Source: Mactromeris polynyma
Lineage: Eukaryota > Mollusca > Bivalvia > Venerida > Mactridae
DNA length: 64,000 bases
NCBI GenBank assembly: GCA_032209605.1
Contig: JASFXZ010000001.1
Span: 41,048,619-41,112,618, forward strand
Direction of reading: 5' to 3'
Shown: piece after piece, positions 13,701 to 28,700 of the stretch
Layout of the letters: each line of letters opens with the position of its first letter
How positions within the stretch are numbered: the stretch's first letter is position 1
Notes under the pieces: model-generated
What the model was told of the DNA's origin: nothing
Database searches by the model: none
Seen by the model: the letters and a program-made list of their open reading frames with translations, nothing else
Program-made: the position numbers and the translations under genes

Positions 13701-16700
13701 TAGTCTAGCCATGTGCACTAAAGAATTTACTCGCTTGAATACAGAATGTAAAGGCTTTTGACTAACTGTTAAATTAATTGTATTGATCCCACATATATAC
13801 TACAACTTTTGTATACAAATGTATTGTTACATTAACGCACATACATGTTTCCCCATTGTATATAAAGTATCACCAATTGATAGCCAACAAACACGATATG
13901 TTCATTCCAATTTTCTAGCGCACTGTCATTGCTACATACACAATGTTAATGTAATAATACAACTTTTGTTACTATCACAATTGTAATGCTTGTAATGCGT
14001 GACTGGAGGCATCCAGTATGTGCTCTCATTCCTTAATATACCTCCGAAACGGTGTGACACATTATATGTATGAATTCGTTGCAAATTATTACGGAGAAAT
14101 TTTCATGACGAAATCTGTTTTTTGATACCGGCTTTATTGTCCAGTAAGTTTTATTGTTCCAAGGCTGTAAATCGCTGTATGGCTGTTGTTTCTATTTGTG
14201 TTTTAGATGTATGGTAAATTGCCCTTTCCCCATGTGCAATTCTTCACTTGATATAACCGCGTTTTTAGCGTATGAAAACCGCGTTTTTAGCGTATGAAGA
14301 CCGCGTTTTTAGCGTAGTTATTCCCATGTGTTTTACAGAGCTTACAACACTTTTTAAATCGCGCTTGAAGGAAATACAGTGTACCTTGACGCGCTCGATA
14401 TATCGGCACAATAATCCGGAATCGAATTCTGACCACTTTTTTACCACATTCTTTCAGATGTTATTAAAATCAAAGGAACAAGACACAAACAGAAATACTA
14501 GTATATGTTTGCGCTGTTACAACCCGAATGATGAAAATGGTGATTTATCCATGTAGTTTGTGTTGCTATGTGAAATTGATGTCGTATTGGGCGTTGTCTA
14601 CAATCATACAGTATGTAAGTGTACATGCATTTGTTTGGTTGAAGATCCGTTTTGAAGACCATTCCGACCAAGCTTCCCGGGCTGTCAATAAAATGACCTT
14701 GTGTTTGGGATGACTATGTGCTTTATATATGATATTTGAGGCGACTTAAACGCAGAACATTCAGGATACCGACTTATAGAATTGTGACAGCATAATCACT
14801 TGTATATATTGAATGGCATGGCGACAGACGACACAAGATGCAGCACTGCAAGCGAATTTGTAAGCTTAACAGATTACTTCATTCGTAAATCGAATTCGTT
14901 CATTCAGTTGAATCACAAAATGGGATAGATTTCTGATTTCTCAGACGCCCATGACGCTGAATTGAAATTCTATCGTTAATGTCAAAGGAGAATTTGACGA
15001 GTATAAGAAAACAGAACACAGCCAAATAATAGGATAATAAAATGCAGGATTAAGTTGGTACAGGCAACGCCATATTTAAAAGACAATGCCTCCCTACACT
15101 GCGGGGATTCATCATCACAACACAACACAACACAACACAACACAACACAACACAACACAACACAACACAACACAACACAACACAACACAACACAACACAA
15201 GGAGATGAGAAGATTTAAGGGCAACACCTACTTATTGTTTATGATTTATTTCCACTGTTTATAAATACAACCTTATTAGCCTGGAGTGTGAAACGAGCGC
15301 GGATAAGCATAGATATTTAAGTAAATGACAAAACGAATGATTTTGTCCTCAAGTGTAGACTTGCCATGGACCAAATACACTTATACCAACGTAGCGGGAC
15401 AAAATTGAACAAACAAAATCTTAAATTCTGAAGTAATAGTGAGTGAAAAACCGTTGAGCCGAGTGGAGCATAGGCCTATTCAAAAACAGAACTTCCCAAA
15501 ACGGATTATAAAGTATATGCAAGGGACGAGACGAGCACAGGGAAGTGAGTGAGGAAATGTGGAGCCGGGTGGGGCACTTTCATAAGTCAGACATTCTCTA
15601 TATATACGAGGGTTGTCCCATTTAATCGTTTTTCATGGCTGTATAATAACACAAAATTTCAGTGCTGTATTTTCAGCATATTCTCAACACGTATACGAAC
15701 TTATATTGAACTGTTTCACAAGATGTTGAAATAACATTAAAATGAATAACAGGACATATGACCTACCGACCTGTGGCACGCATATCAACGTCTAAACGTC
15801 GGTTTCTCCTTATTAAGATTTCTGTTAAACACTATAGCATTGCATACTTGATCTCATCGCGATTTTCAAACTTTCGTCCTTATGAGAGTTCAAAACCCAA
15901 ACGTAAGCAAAATCCAGGGGTTCGAGGTCGGGGGAGTATGGGGTATGATCCACTCTATGCAAACCGAGAATGTCAAATTTCTTATGCCACTTGAATACGA
16001 GTGCTTGCGACACATCACTGTGCTGATGAACTTATTTAATCTTATTCAAAGTGTCTCTGGTGGTAACTCCGCACTCCACACAGCATCTGATGACTGCGTG
16101 GTGCGCCGCTGCTTTCACCATGTTTTCAGGATTCACTATACACCGATTTGCGTTAAAATGGCGCCATGCAGAAATAACGGACGATCGGTTTATGAAATTT
16201 GAAAGTATAACGTCAAAATGATCAAATAATACACGTGAAACGTAATTTGGCGGAATAATGAAGTTTGGCACAGATAGTACAACTTATTTAAAGCTAGAGC
16301 TATTTCTATTATCAAAAGACGCGCGCCCGCTCCCGTGTATGTGAATTTCAATATTGTTACACAAAATACACAAGCATGTTTTATTTTCAAAACAAAATGC
16401 AATAAAACAGATAAACAATGATTAAATAGTATGTGTGTAAAAGTATAACACTGGAACGTCTAATTAGAATAAATCTCTGTCTTGTTAGCAATTATCCGCT
16501 TCCTTAGGTAAGACTCCGGTTTCACTGTTATACAGAACTTGTAACCAAGAAAAGCTTCATCATGTTTCCAATTAAGAAGCAAAGCGACTCGGTGGTAAAT
16601 TAACGAAGAAGATTTGACACCAAGGAATCTTTCAAAGCAGCCTCCCGTTTTCGAGAGCATCAAATTTTCCGCAGTTAAAGTAAAGTACCGATTTAAGCAT

Positions 16701-19700
16701 TCTAGAGCAACATCCTCCCAACAACAGCCGAAATTTGCATTTCTCGAAGGGTGTTACGCCGGGGAGGAATTGGATGTACGCATTCTTAAAAGGCAGGCGT
16801 ATTTAAGTTCGTGCACTATCCTGTAACTATGCAAAGGAACTGCCATCTTTTTCGCTGATTATATTAAGAAATGGTTCTCTTACTTTACCTAATACGTTGC
16901 ACCCATGTTTTGCGATAAGGATAGTTCGAATGTTTATCGAGGGTCTATAATGGTGATGAGAACGAATTGTCAGTATGTGTCACTCGTACACAAGCGAATA
17001 CAAAGGTCTAAGGAGTATAAGTGTGGTAACATTTATGAAAGCCAACTCGCCATTATGACTGCACCAAATGCCACATGACGTTATATATGATTGTATGTTC
17101 CGGACAGAAATTTTCATATAACCCGCTTGAAGGTTTTTGGCTTGTGACCTGGTGAGTCAGGCAGGATAGATGCTTAGGTATTCTGTGAGTTTTTTTGTGT
17201 AGAATTCACTTATTTCAGCAATCAAAGCCAAGAAATTTAGAAGCTTGTTATATTCTGTAAATATTTCCGAACAGTGGCTACTACAGCTTTAGTGTTCGGA
17301 AATACCCGAGCCGCTCTATTTCATGTAATATCGTTCGCTAACAAGAAAATGAACCTAGTATGAGGCTCCTGCATTACCAATACAAGTTCATACAATATAT
17401 GCAGCACTCGTTTGATTGATCTCTTTTATCACTTTATGTTTGTAACTTCGTATCTATTATATCCATGACCATAAATGGCGTTTCACGGGAGTCAGTCATA
17501 TCGAGGTAATGCAACAAGAATTGTCCATGTAATTTGTGTGCGCAGTTGTGTATATAGATATATTTGTGAAATAATATGCTCTTTAAATAAGATCGGAGAA
17601 TCGTGGCACATAATATTACAGATATATTGCTTGAACGAGTGAAACATCTTATACTACATTCTTATTTCTTGGCATGACAAAAAAGCTGCACCAAAAAGAG
17701 AAATGATAAAGATTGTCAAAGAGACAACTTAAATTTTCTTATTTCATGTTTCCGGTGGTTAATCACGGAATAACGGTACATTATTAACGATAATTCACAT
17801 TGAAATTATCAAAGCGATTATGACGTCATCTAAATGATGTCATGTAAAATATTAAGGTATTCAACGGGGATATTTGATGTTATTAATGAGTAAAAAATAT
17901 AAAAATTAAGCATGAAATAAATGGAATATGTTATGCTTATGTGTAAGATCGAGTTTTTTCATCTTGTGACCATCTGACTTAAATTTCACTCGTGGTTGCC
18001 GCACTCGTGAAAATATTCCGTCCACTGCGCAGGACACGATTTTCACCTATTTGTTTGGTCGACTAAGTTTAGAACGTGAGTGTAATATGGCTGCATAAAA
18101 TAGCAATATCTCTTGGTTCCATAGATTGTGCGAGTATTTCTTTAGTACCAGGAATTTATTGATAAGATTCTAAAAGCAATCAATCAATGTTGTAGACGAA
18201 TAGTCAAAACTGAAAAAAGTGCGACAATATATAAGTTTAGCCCTCGATCCGCGCGATCTACTGGGTCTGACATGCCAATTCTAGAACGAGACATCGGTTA
18301 GGTCTGTCATTAGAACTTACGAAAGCTTAGTTGTGTCGGAGAATGTTTACCGTGATGATTTCACTTGATAAAAGACATGATTTGCCACGTGCCGCACGGA
18401 GAGGAAACGTCAACCCCTTCCGGTACTCATTCATTTTAGTATTTTCATATTACAGTGAGTTACCTTCCTTTGTTTATGGTCATAGGTAACGAGTTTGTTT
18501 TGACAGACTGACAAGAATTGCGTAATATAACAGACATATGCTATGTCCTGCCTAGAAATATCAAGTTATATTTATGTTTACCAAGCGACTGTGTATAAAG
18601 ACTGTGTCTGATTGTGTATTGTAAAATATCTCCAGTCTCAATATACAGTCACGTGATTGGCTCATTTATCAAGCATACAGCTCTGGTAGTCATTACATGT
18701 TTTTTTCTACGCAAGTCGGTTTTGATATGCTCGGTTGACCTTGTCGAGATAAATGGCACGAAAACAATCTCTCAGAATTATGACTTGTTGCTACATCATT
18801 GTCTGGAGAAGAGACTGTAAACCATTGTAACATCTTGGAAGAGAAAAAGCTGAGTACAGTAACCGAATTGCATGTTATTTACATATTAGTCGGGTATCTT
18901 TTATTCATCATGTTTGTAACATGTCCCATTTCTCCTTGTATTTGCATTCATGTTTGATTTTTTCCTCGTGCTGTTAGGGTTGCTGTGGTCTTTGTGTGCA
19001 GCATTTCCTCTCGAATTATTTCTTTACATAATTCTTCCTATGTGATAAAACTCAACTAGACAATACCTGGATGCACTACAATGCATGTACTTGATTTCTT
19101 CTGACAAATTCATAGACGAGCAGAATGACATGTTTTTTCCACAAGGTCATTTGAGTGCCTCACTCATCATCATCACGCACTGTCACACAATTAAGTTTGC
19201 AGCTTTGCTGGAACCTTCCAGTCATAAATGAAAATTGTTTAACATGCTATCACGCTTGTGATCAATATTTCAACGTTTATATTCTGTAATACCTGATTGG
19301 CGATTATCGTTTTTGTGTGCTATGCTATGAAATTCGTTTTAACCAGACAATCTGTATCAGAAATTGTTGATAAAGTCGTCTTCTTCTGATTGTGACGTTA
19401 ACAGAGGCAGTGGAATCTAATTAGTACATACGAATTAGTAAAGTAGCGGCCGTACCCAGAGATAGATGCCCAGTTACCGACCGAATAGTAATTTTCAAAA
19501 TTATAGCCCCGTTATAGATAATGACAAGCATGCATGCAGTAAAATAACGACGGATCGACATAATTTGAATGTGTCAACTTAACTTTGCTACACCTAATTA
19601 CGAACTTTCTCAATAGAGTAATACATTCTGGAATGCAGGTAGATTAACTGCTTTACAAACCAATTATCCAAATCAGATTGGCGCGGTTATGTGCTAATGT

Positions 19701-22700
19701 TCCAATTAAAGTGTTTCATATCGAATAAATATCGAGAAACGTGTGCATTTGAGGTTATTCATGGCATTCACATGCAGACAATTATTATCGCGAGTCATGT
19801 CAGACGACGTAACTTAATTTTGATAATAACTTATTTATTTAAAAGTCTGTATCCTAATGAAGCAACATACACCAACGTACTGTATTTATTATCTGATTGT
19901 ACTAAAAGTAACCCGAAGTTCGGATAATATTTTAATCGACGGGACGCGCATGCGCGACCTCTTTCCGAAAGTTCACGGTAAATATAAACGCGAAAATATT
20001 TCATGTCCATGTAAACAAAGAACGAACAATGAATTAGTTCAATATTAAACGATCCGTACACCTTTTGAGATAAACCATTCTTTTTCCCCTAGGATTCATT
20101 TACTAGTAAATAATATATCTTAATATTACGGTTAAAGGAGTTATGTTGATTTTGTTGACATGCCTGTCAGTCTAAACTCTTTATAAAAAGCACAACACAA
20201 GACAGACAAAAAGGTTCCAAAATGCACCATCGAAGGTCAAAAGAAACGCCCTATTACACATAAGCTAGACGACGGAGATGGTTGAAGTTATATAATGATA
20301 GATGATAAAAATTAAATGGGTATAGTCATGTTATGGCTACCATCGAGTTATTAGAAATAAAATGTAGTTCTAGTTTCCAATTAAATCAGTGCAGAAGAAG
20401 TATAAGACAAATTATAAACATTAACACGGATTACGTTCTGTGACAAGAAATAAGCATCTGAAACAGGTGTCAAGTAGCCACTTTTATGTCCATTAAATGA
20501 TGTAACATTACTAAAATTCTATAGTAAAAGTAAATATAAATAAGGGATCTAAGAATGAAATATCGCAAACCTTGAAAGCACACAGCGGGATACAAAGCTA
20601 ATAGGTACTTGAAAATATAAACAATTAAAGACAAAAGGGACGCAAAGTTCAAACACTGGATGGAAATAGGAGTACCGCCTTGGAACGGTTATACAATGAA
20701 TACCACTCAGAACGAAATAAATTGTCATACTTAGGTCCAAGTTAATATTTCGGTTTGCAGCATGAATTAGATAAATTATAACGGTTAAGTGTGTACGCAT
20801 GTGTTTAAGTGAAGAAGATGCAGATAAGAAGAGCAATCCATCACATACCTTATTGTTTCAGTTTCAATAGGGAAACATCGTGATTACTAAAATCCTCAAT
20901 GGACTGTGCTATATTGTTCACATTTGTTTTGTTAATTAATATTGTTATTGTATCATAAAAGAAGGTGTGTTTTATTGCTCGAATTCTAGATTTATCAAAA
21001 GAATTCCATATAAAAAAACAAAAAAAATCATCAGGAATTTAATTCAAAAATCCATCATGATATCATTTTCGAATGTGAAATGTATAGAATATATACTAAA
21101 TTATCCCTCACTTCCAAAGCCTCATTTTGAAAAAAATTCTTATATGATTGTTACTCATTTTAATCAAACGTTCTGAAAGTTGAATACAGTTTGTGTTTAG
21201 TCAACCATGAAAATAATTTCGTTATTGCATTATTACTAAAATTCAATTCTATTGGATACAATATATATGAACAGAAATTAATTTTAAGATCGGCGATTTT
21301 TTCTGATTTACAGTGATTTACAGTGATGTTTATAATTCGTTAAGAATTGTGCTTTTTTGTCGAAGAACAATTGCAAATATATTTCATGGTAAAATATGAG
21401 ACACATTTCAATGAAATCCATTCAACATTCACTAATATTCAAGTTATAACGAATTAACTAGGGTTCTAGTTAGAACATCTCCTAAGTGTATACAAATATC
21501 CGTCACTAAATCGTTTTCTTTCTTGACTCATCCAATAGTTACTATACTGAAACAGAAGCGGAATCAAAACGGAAAAAATCTTGGCAATGGTTCACTGACT
21601 TTATCAGTCACGTTGGATTTACCGAAATGTATTAATGTTTTTAATCATATGTCTGGTAAAAGGTTAAACATGTGTTTTAAAGTCAATACATTGTTTTGGA
21701 AAATCCATAAAGTTTCGGACATTGACTTATGAAAGATAATGTGAACCTGGTTTATTAGGTCAGATATTTAAAACCTTATGGAAATTTGTGTTTCGTAAAT
21801 TATCAAAATATTATTGATACAATTGCGACTAGTGGCAACCAGTATCACTAACCGATAGGATATATTTGTTACCGATTTTATGGAAATACCTAGAATTTTG
21901 ACAGTTAACAGGATAGCAGTTAGACATTAACACCTGGTAATCGAGGTAATGACATAATAGGTCACTGAATATATATATTAAATGGCAATAGCAGGATACG
22001 GAGACGTCATGGAGCCGGAAACTGATGCAATATGGATTCTTTCCTCGACATTTATCGTGTTCACAATGCAGTCAGGTACTTTTCACTTATATATAATTTA
22101 TTATTTATTTTGAACTACGTTGTGCCATTTGTATTGAATTGTTGATAAGGTAGCATACTTAAACACATTTATTTAATAAATGAGTAGATACCCATTTTTG
22201 GTGTCACGGCGGACATACCGGTGTAACAGTCCAGAACTGCCCCGGTCCAGTTCTTCCCCGGGGCAGTTTTGGACCGGTCCAGTTCTTCCCCGGGGAAGAT
22301 CTGGACTGGTCCAGTTCTTCCCCACCCAGTCCATTTCTCCCCCCCTAGAAAATAAATTTATTTTAAACTTTTTCACCCTGGAAATTATCTAATTTTTCAT
22401 GTTAGGGTGGGGAAGTTCTAGACTGGTCCAGTTCTTCCCCCCTACTAAATTATTTTATTTTCAACTTTCAGCTAGTCTATTTCTTCTCCCCTAGTTAAAT
22501 ACTTTATTTGTGTCAAGGTGGGGAGGTTCTGGACAAGAGTTTTTTTTATTTTGTGTGCGCTTTAGGGTGGGGATGTTCTGTACTAGTCCAGTTCTTCTCC
22601 CCTTGTAAAATATTATTATTGTTATGCTCCCTCTCTGAATGGGGGGGGGGGGGGCATATAGATTTGCCCTTGTCCGTCTGTCCAGAACTTCCACACACTG

Positions 22701-25700
22701 ACACATATAATAAAGTATTTAACTAGGAGGACAGAATTAGACCAGCTGAAAGTTGAAAAAATAAAATAATTTCCTAGGGGGGAAGAACTGGACCGGTCCA
22801 GAACTTCCCCACCCTAACATGAAAAATAAGAACATTTTCAACGTTAAAAAGTTGAAAAAATAAAATAATTTCCTAGGGGGGAAGAACTGAACCGGTCCAG
22901 AACTTCCCAACCCTAACATGAAAAATAAGAACATTTTCAAGGTTAAATAGTTGAACAAATAAATTCCTAGGGGGGAAGAACTGGGCCGGTGCGGAACTTC
23001 CCCACCCTAACACGAAAAAATTAGATAATTTCCAGGGCGTGAAAGTTGAAAATAAAATAATTTCCTAGGGGGGAAGAAACAGACTGGGTGGGGAAGAACT
23101 GGACTAGTCCAAAACCTCCCCGGGGAAGAACTGGACCGGTCTAGTTCTTCCCCGGGGAAGAACTGGACTGGGGGGGGGGGAGAACTGGCCTGTTACACCG
23201 GAACTTCATGTAGTATTATTGAGGATAAATGTTTCAAAGCGCGATTATTCAGAATCTATTAATTGTGTCATTCCTCTATTAAAAGATAGATGATAAACCA
23301 TAGTATTTAGCGTGTAGTTGGTCATTAAAATTAAATACGAAGTATTTTGTAGATATTAGGTCATGTGACGTTACAAATCATATTTCTTTTTGCATTTGAT
23401 TTTTGCAATTGATGAAACGTTTCTGCCACACGTCATCGATTTGATATTATATGTAAACAATTTGACATATAGAACGTGGAATCGTTTCCATGGGGACGGA
23501 TTGAGGAACAATAAAACTGATTTATGATTTCCGTTCTTACAGGAATCTTACCAGGCGTAAGCATGTTAGTTTCTCTGTATAAATCGTCAAATGAGACTTG
23601 TGTTTAAAAAAAATATTTGTCTGTATATCTCTGGTGTCAAGTAAGTGCAATTCAGTATTTGAAATGAAAACATACTCATCTAATGTTAATGTATTGTTTA
23701 TGGTAGAATTAATGATGGATGAATCATTTCACTTAAATAAAGGCATCAACGTTAAACGTGTAGACGACTATGACTTCCGGGCGTTTTCTAATACAATATG
23801 TAACCGAGTCTCTGTAAGTTCGCACCTCCTTCAACGAGATAGATATAAAACATGGGCCCATTACCTACTCCCGCTGTCTATTAAGTTAATGTATCGAGAT
23901 TTTTCGGGCCTTGAACATGTGAATATTCCGAGAAAAACAACAGCTAGTTTGCATTTTTTACTCTTAAAATATTTATTGTTACCCTTTCAAGCTCACCTAC
24001 CGTACAGGAAAAAATGTTAGAACTTATTCCAGAAAGTATTGGAATACGTAATACAGTTAATTTCTTTGAGGAATGATATAGTTCCATCCTAAATGTAACA
24101 CATTAATTGTTTCCAGCGTCATAGAGCATTACTCATCGTCATTATTTTCAATTTTCATTAATTGGAAATTGATTTTAAACCAAATGATGTCGCTTCATGA
24201 ACTTATTTCTCACTATTAAGGATGATAATTAGACAATTCAAACACAAGTTCCTTGCTTTGTATCGAGAAAACACCGGGTGTTCTTATAACAATAAGTTAT
24301 TACGTTCGTATGTAATGTTAAAAATGGAATTATGTTAGCGAACGTTTAGTACTTTTTCTGAGATTTTAAGGCAAGACGTGGTATTGAATATGTTCCTGAT
24401 TATTGTACAATAGTTTTTCCTACTACTCATATATCACTTTTTTCTTCTAGTTATTTTGAATTCGTGAGAAGTTATATTCTATCTTAAATTTGATATATGT
24501 TGCGATTTAAGTACTGCGTCAGATTCATCATTTTTCCTTCTTAGAACAGACGCATTGACACGTTATACCTTGAAATGATTGCATCTGTTTGTTGGTTCGT
24601 ATTTTGATATTCAGCATTGTTTTGTAAGGACCTATATATTAGCGGAGTTCGGCGGACAACTTCTCTTGAAAGTATGATGTTGACTAGTGACTCAAATAGT
24701 GAAGATCGTTCGACGGATTCTATATGGATTATATCATGTACAATCATGGTGTTCACTATGCAGTCAGGTAAGAACATAGTTTATAATCATCAAATCGAAT
24801 CTAAAATAGCAGGCATCAGGAGGCGAGGTGATCAAGGGTTGACCAGATGGTCGTGGTTTCGAGCCCCGCTGAACGGAGTTAGTAACAAAGGAAGCAGACA
24901 TCGAGAGTGCTTAGTATAATTTGTAAGAACTTGTTTCACAATCTATGTAAACAAAAAGTAGTTTAAACTAAAAAACGTACAGTTCGATTTGGATTTTCAA
25001 TATGGTGCATGGAGGATCTTGCGTAAATATTTTGCAACTGACGGAATAGTTTTGTGCTAAATCCTCTTTTACTTACATCGGTCATGCAGAATCATTTATG
25101 TATGATACAGATATGAAAGGTATGAAAGGAATAATAAATGTTCATGCGAAAATTAGACATTTACTACAAATCTTGATTTTCCTTACACCATGAATGCCCT
25201 ACTGTCCAGAGACTGGCAGTAATAGTATGTATGAATGATGAGTATGCACGTTGATTCGTTTCATCACAATATTACAGAAAAAGTAAGTGTTGCAATACAA
25301 CACGGCACACGTCCTGCGCAAAAATTATTTACCTATCATATTTTACTTAACACTTATCGTGATAGTTTAGACAAATTCTTTTCCATATACGATTTCCCAC
25401 TTTAAATGGGACACATAAAGTATAAAAAGAACATTTCGTACTTGTAACCCGCTCCAGTATATTGGAAACTGTTTTGTCACGTTATGTAGGGTTAAACTCT
25501 ATTTATGTTGAGTATGATACTTGTGTTTCGCAGCTTCATGCTAGGTTTTGTTGTTCATCGTGTCATTGCGCTGTTTAAGTGAAATCAAGAGTCATATTAT
25601 ATTTGATAAATAAATACAACTTCCGGCAAAGCGTAGGATTGTTTACATATTATTCCGATCATAATTACGCGCGACTTGGTACAAAAACCACGTGAGATTT

Positions 25701-28700
25701 GAAAGTATGTCGTGTTTTGGCGCGTCGTACCTTCTACTGCTCCAATATAAGCATTAAGATTTAAACGCAGTCGCGATTTGGTGGGCGCTAAAATATGTCA
25801 TAAAGAGATTTGTAGACATAATATTGCAGCAAGTATGATAGTCGTTTGATTTACGTAATCGAGGACTGAAACATGTTTAAACAAACATTATTTCTATTCA
25901 CATTAGGGTCAGCGAGTGTTCACATTATTCAGCAGCAACATGCAACATCATGCATATATTCCAATACAGTGGTCTCCCTTTGGGAAAAAACAAGGGGCGG
26001 TAATGTGATTGTTACACGGAAACACATCGGCAATTTACCGAAAACGCGACAAGGTCAAGGTATTTTGTAAACAAAATTTGATTTCTTTCTTAGACGAAAT
26101 GACAGTTACAGACTAGAATAACATTTATAAATCTAGTAAGATAACATGTCGTAATAACATTGAATATATCTGATTTGTATCAATAATAGTATTACAACGT
26201 TTTGAAAAGGTTTAGTAATTTACAGTACAGAACATGAGTGGAGAAAGGTTAGTTAAGATAACATATATATACAGACTTGTATATATGTTATGTGTCTTTG
26301 TAGTTTAAATGGAGATAATTGACCATTAGTGGGTCTTTAACACTTGCTGCCAAAGTTTGCACACCTATTTGGCAATAAAAATGGATAACACATTCAAAAT
26401 GCCTCGTACTAAGTGCACAGCTACCCACAAAAGCACAAAAGACATGGGCATATATACATGTATACAATTTCAAATTTAAAAGGAACATAAAAATTGAGTT
26501 AAAATAATAATCATACTGGAACTGTCACTAGCAAAAACGCCGATGGGTGTTTGAACCTAGTTTTAGGGAGCACCTAACATCACATTTATCATTACATCAC
26601 CTAGCTAAAACTAACATTGCAAATAAGAAATTTTCCAGATAGAAAAATTCACAACATGAGAGACGTCGCACATAGGATATTGCATATAAGACATAAGTAT
26701 AGATATTTTTTTATAAAACAATAACATCATAAGTTTACTTCATCGGGTTTTTGTATGTGTTTATAACACGTTATATTTTAAAAAGGGACTTCGTACACTA
26801 CTCCCAGTTTTACCCCCTGTTTTAAGCATTTTTCACGGTGTATTATGCATATAAAAAAAGAAAATGAAGACGAAAAAGTACAAATGGTTGTCATAATCTC
26901 TTTATTTTCAAAATATTTTCAGTAAAATTACACATAATTGCATTATCAAAACACACAAGCAGGCAATATCTTAGAACGTTCTAAGAGAATTTGGCTAAAA
27001 CCTTAGAACGTTCTAAGAGAAATTGACCCAAAAACCTTAGAACGTTCTAAGAGAAATTGACCAAATATCTGAGATCGTTCTAAGAGAAATTGACCCAAAA
27101 ACCTTAGAACGTTCTAAGAGAATTTGGCTAAAACCTTAGAACGTTCTAAGAGAAATTGACCCAAAAACCTTAGAACGTTCTAATAGAAATTGACCAAATA
27201 TCTGAGATCGTTCTAAGAGAAAATTATCAAAAACCTTAGAACGTTCTAAGAGAATATGACCCAGAAACCTTAGAACGTTCTAAGAGAAATTGACCCAAAA
27301 ACCTTAGAACGTTCTAAGAGAAATTGACCAAATATCTGAGATCGTTCTAAGAGAAATTGACCCAAAAACCTTAGAACGCTCTAAGAGAATTTGGCTAAAA
27401 CCTTAGAACGTTCTAAGAGAAATTGGCCCCAAAACCTTAGAACGTTCTAAGAGAAATTGACCAAATATCTGAGATCGTTCTAAGAGAAATTGACCCAAAA
27501 ACCTTAGAACGTTCTAAGAGAAATTGACCCAAAAACCTTAGAACGTTCTAAGAGAATTTGGCTAAAACCTTAGAACGTTCTAAGAGAAATTGACCCAAAA
27601 ACCTTAGAGCGTTCTAAGAGAAATTGACCCAGAAACCTTAGAACGTTCTAAGAGAAATTGGCCCAAAAACCTTAGAACGTTCTAAGAGAAATTGACCAAA
27701 TATCTGAGATCGTTCTAAGAGAAATTGACCCAAAAACCTTAGAACGTTCTAAGAGAATTTGGCTAAAACCTTAGAACGTTCTAAGAGAAATTGACCCAAA
27801 AACCTTAGAACGTTCTAAGAGAAATTGACCAAATATCTGAGATCGTTCTAAGAGAAAATGATCAAAAACCTTAGAACGTTCTAAGAGAAATTGACCCAAA
27901 AACCTTAGAACGTTCTAAGAGAATTTGTCTAAAACCTTAGAACGTTCTAAGAGAAATTGACCCAAAAACCTTAGAACGTTCTAAGAGAAATTGACCAAAT
28001 ATCTGAGATCGTTCTAAGAGACAATGATCAAAAACCTTAGAACGTTCTAAGAGAAATTGGCCCAAAAACCTTAGAACGTTCTAAGAGAAATTGACCAAAT
28101 ATCTGAGATCGTTCTATGAGAAATTGACCCAAAAACCTTAGAACGTTCTAAGAGAAATTGACCAAATATCTGAGATCGTTCTAAGAGAAAATGATCAAAA
28201 ACCTTAGAACGTTCTAAGAGAAATTGACCCAAAAACCTTAGAACGTTCTAAGAGAATTTGGCTAAAACCTTAGAACGTTCTAAGAGAAATTGACCCAAAA
28301 ACCTTAGAACGTTCTAAGAGAAATTGACCAAATATCTGAGATCGTTCTAAGAGAAATTGACCCAAAAACCTTAGAACGTTCTAAGAGAAATTGACCAAAT
28401 ATCTGAGATCGTTCTAAGAGAAAATGATCAAAAACCTTAGAACGTTCTAAGAGAAATTGACCCAAAAACCTTAGAACGTTCTAAGAGAATTTGTCTAAAA
28501 CCTTAGAACGTTCTAAGAGAAATTGACCCAAAAACCTTAGAACGTTCTAAGAGAAATTGACCAAATATCTGAGATCGTTCTAAGAGACAATGATCAAAAA
28601 CCTTAGAACGTTCTAAGAGAAATTGGCCCAAAAACCTTAGAACGTTCTAAGAGAAATTGACCAAATATCTGAGATCGTTCTATGAGAAATTGACCCAAAA

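Noticed and set aside
15055..15264. Thr/Gln/His/Asn repeat protein
   Set aside because: Translation of the CACAA microsatellite.
22173..22958. Proline/phenylalanine-rich frames on both strands
   Set aside because: They fall inside the GC-rich foldback element and mirror its repeats.
23598..24020. 140-codon plus-strand frame
   Set aside because: No ATG at its start, no recognisable domain, located in an intron between two Amt first exons; length is plausible by chance in AT-rich DNA.
7563..24767. Three separate tandem ammonium transporter genes
   Set aside because: Only the first exon is repeated; no second copy of any of exons 2-10 lies between 7.7 and 42 kb.
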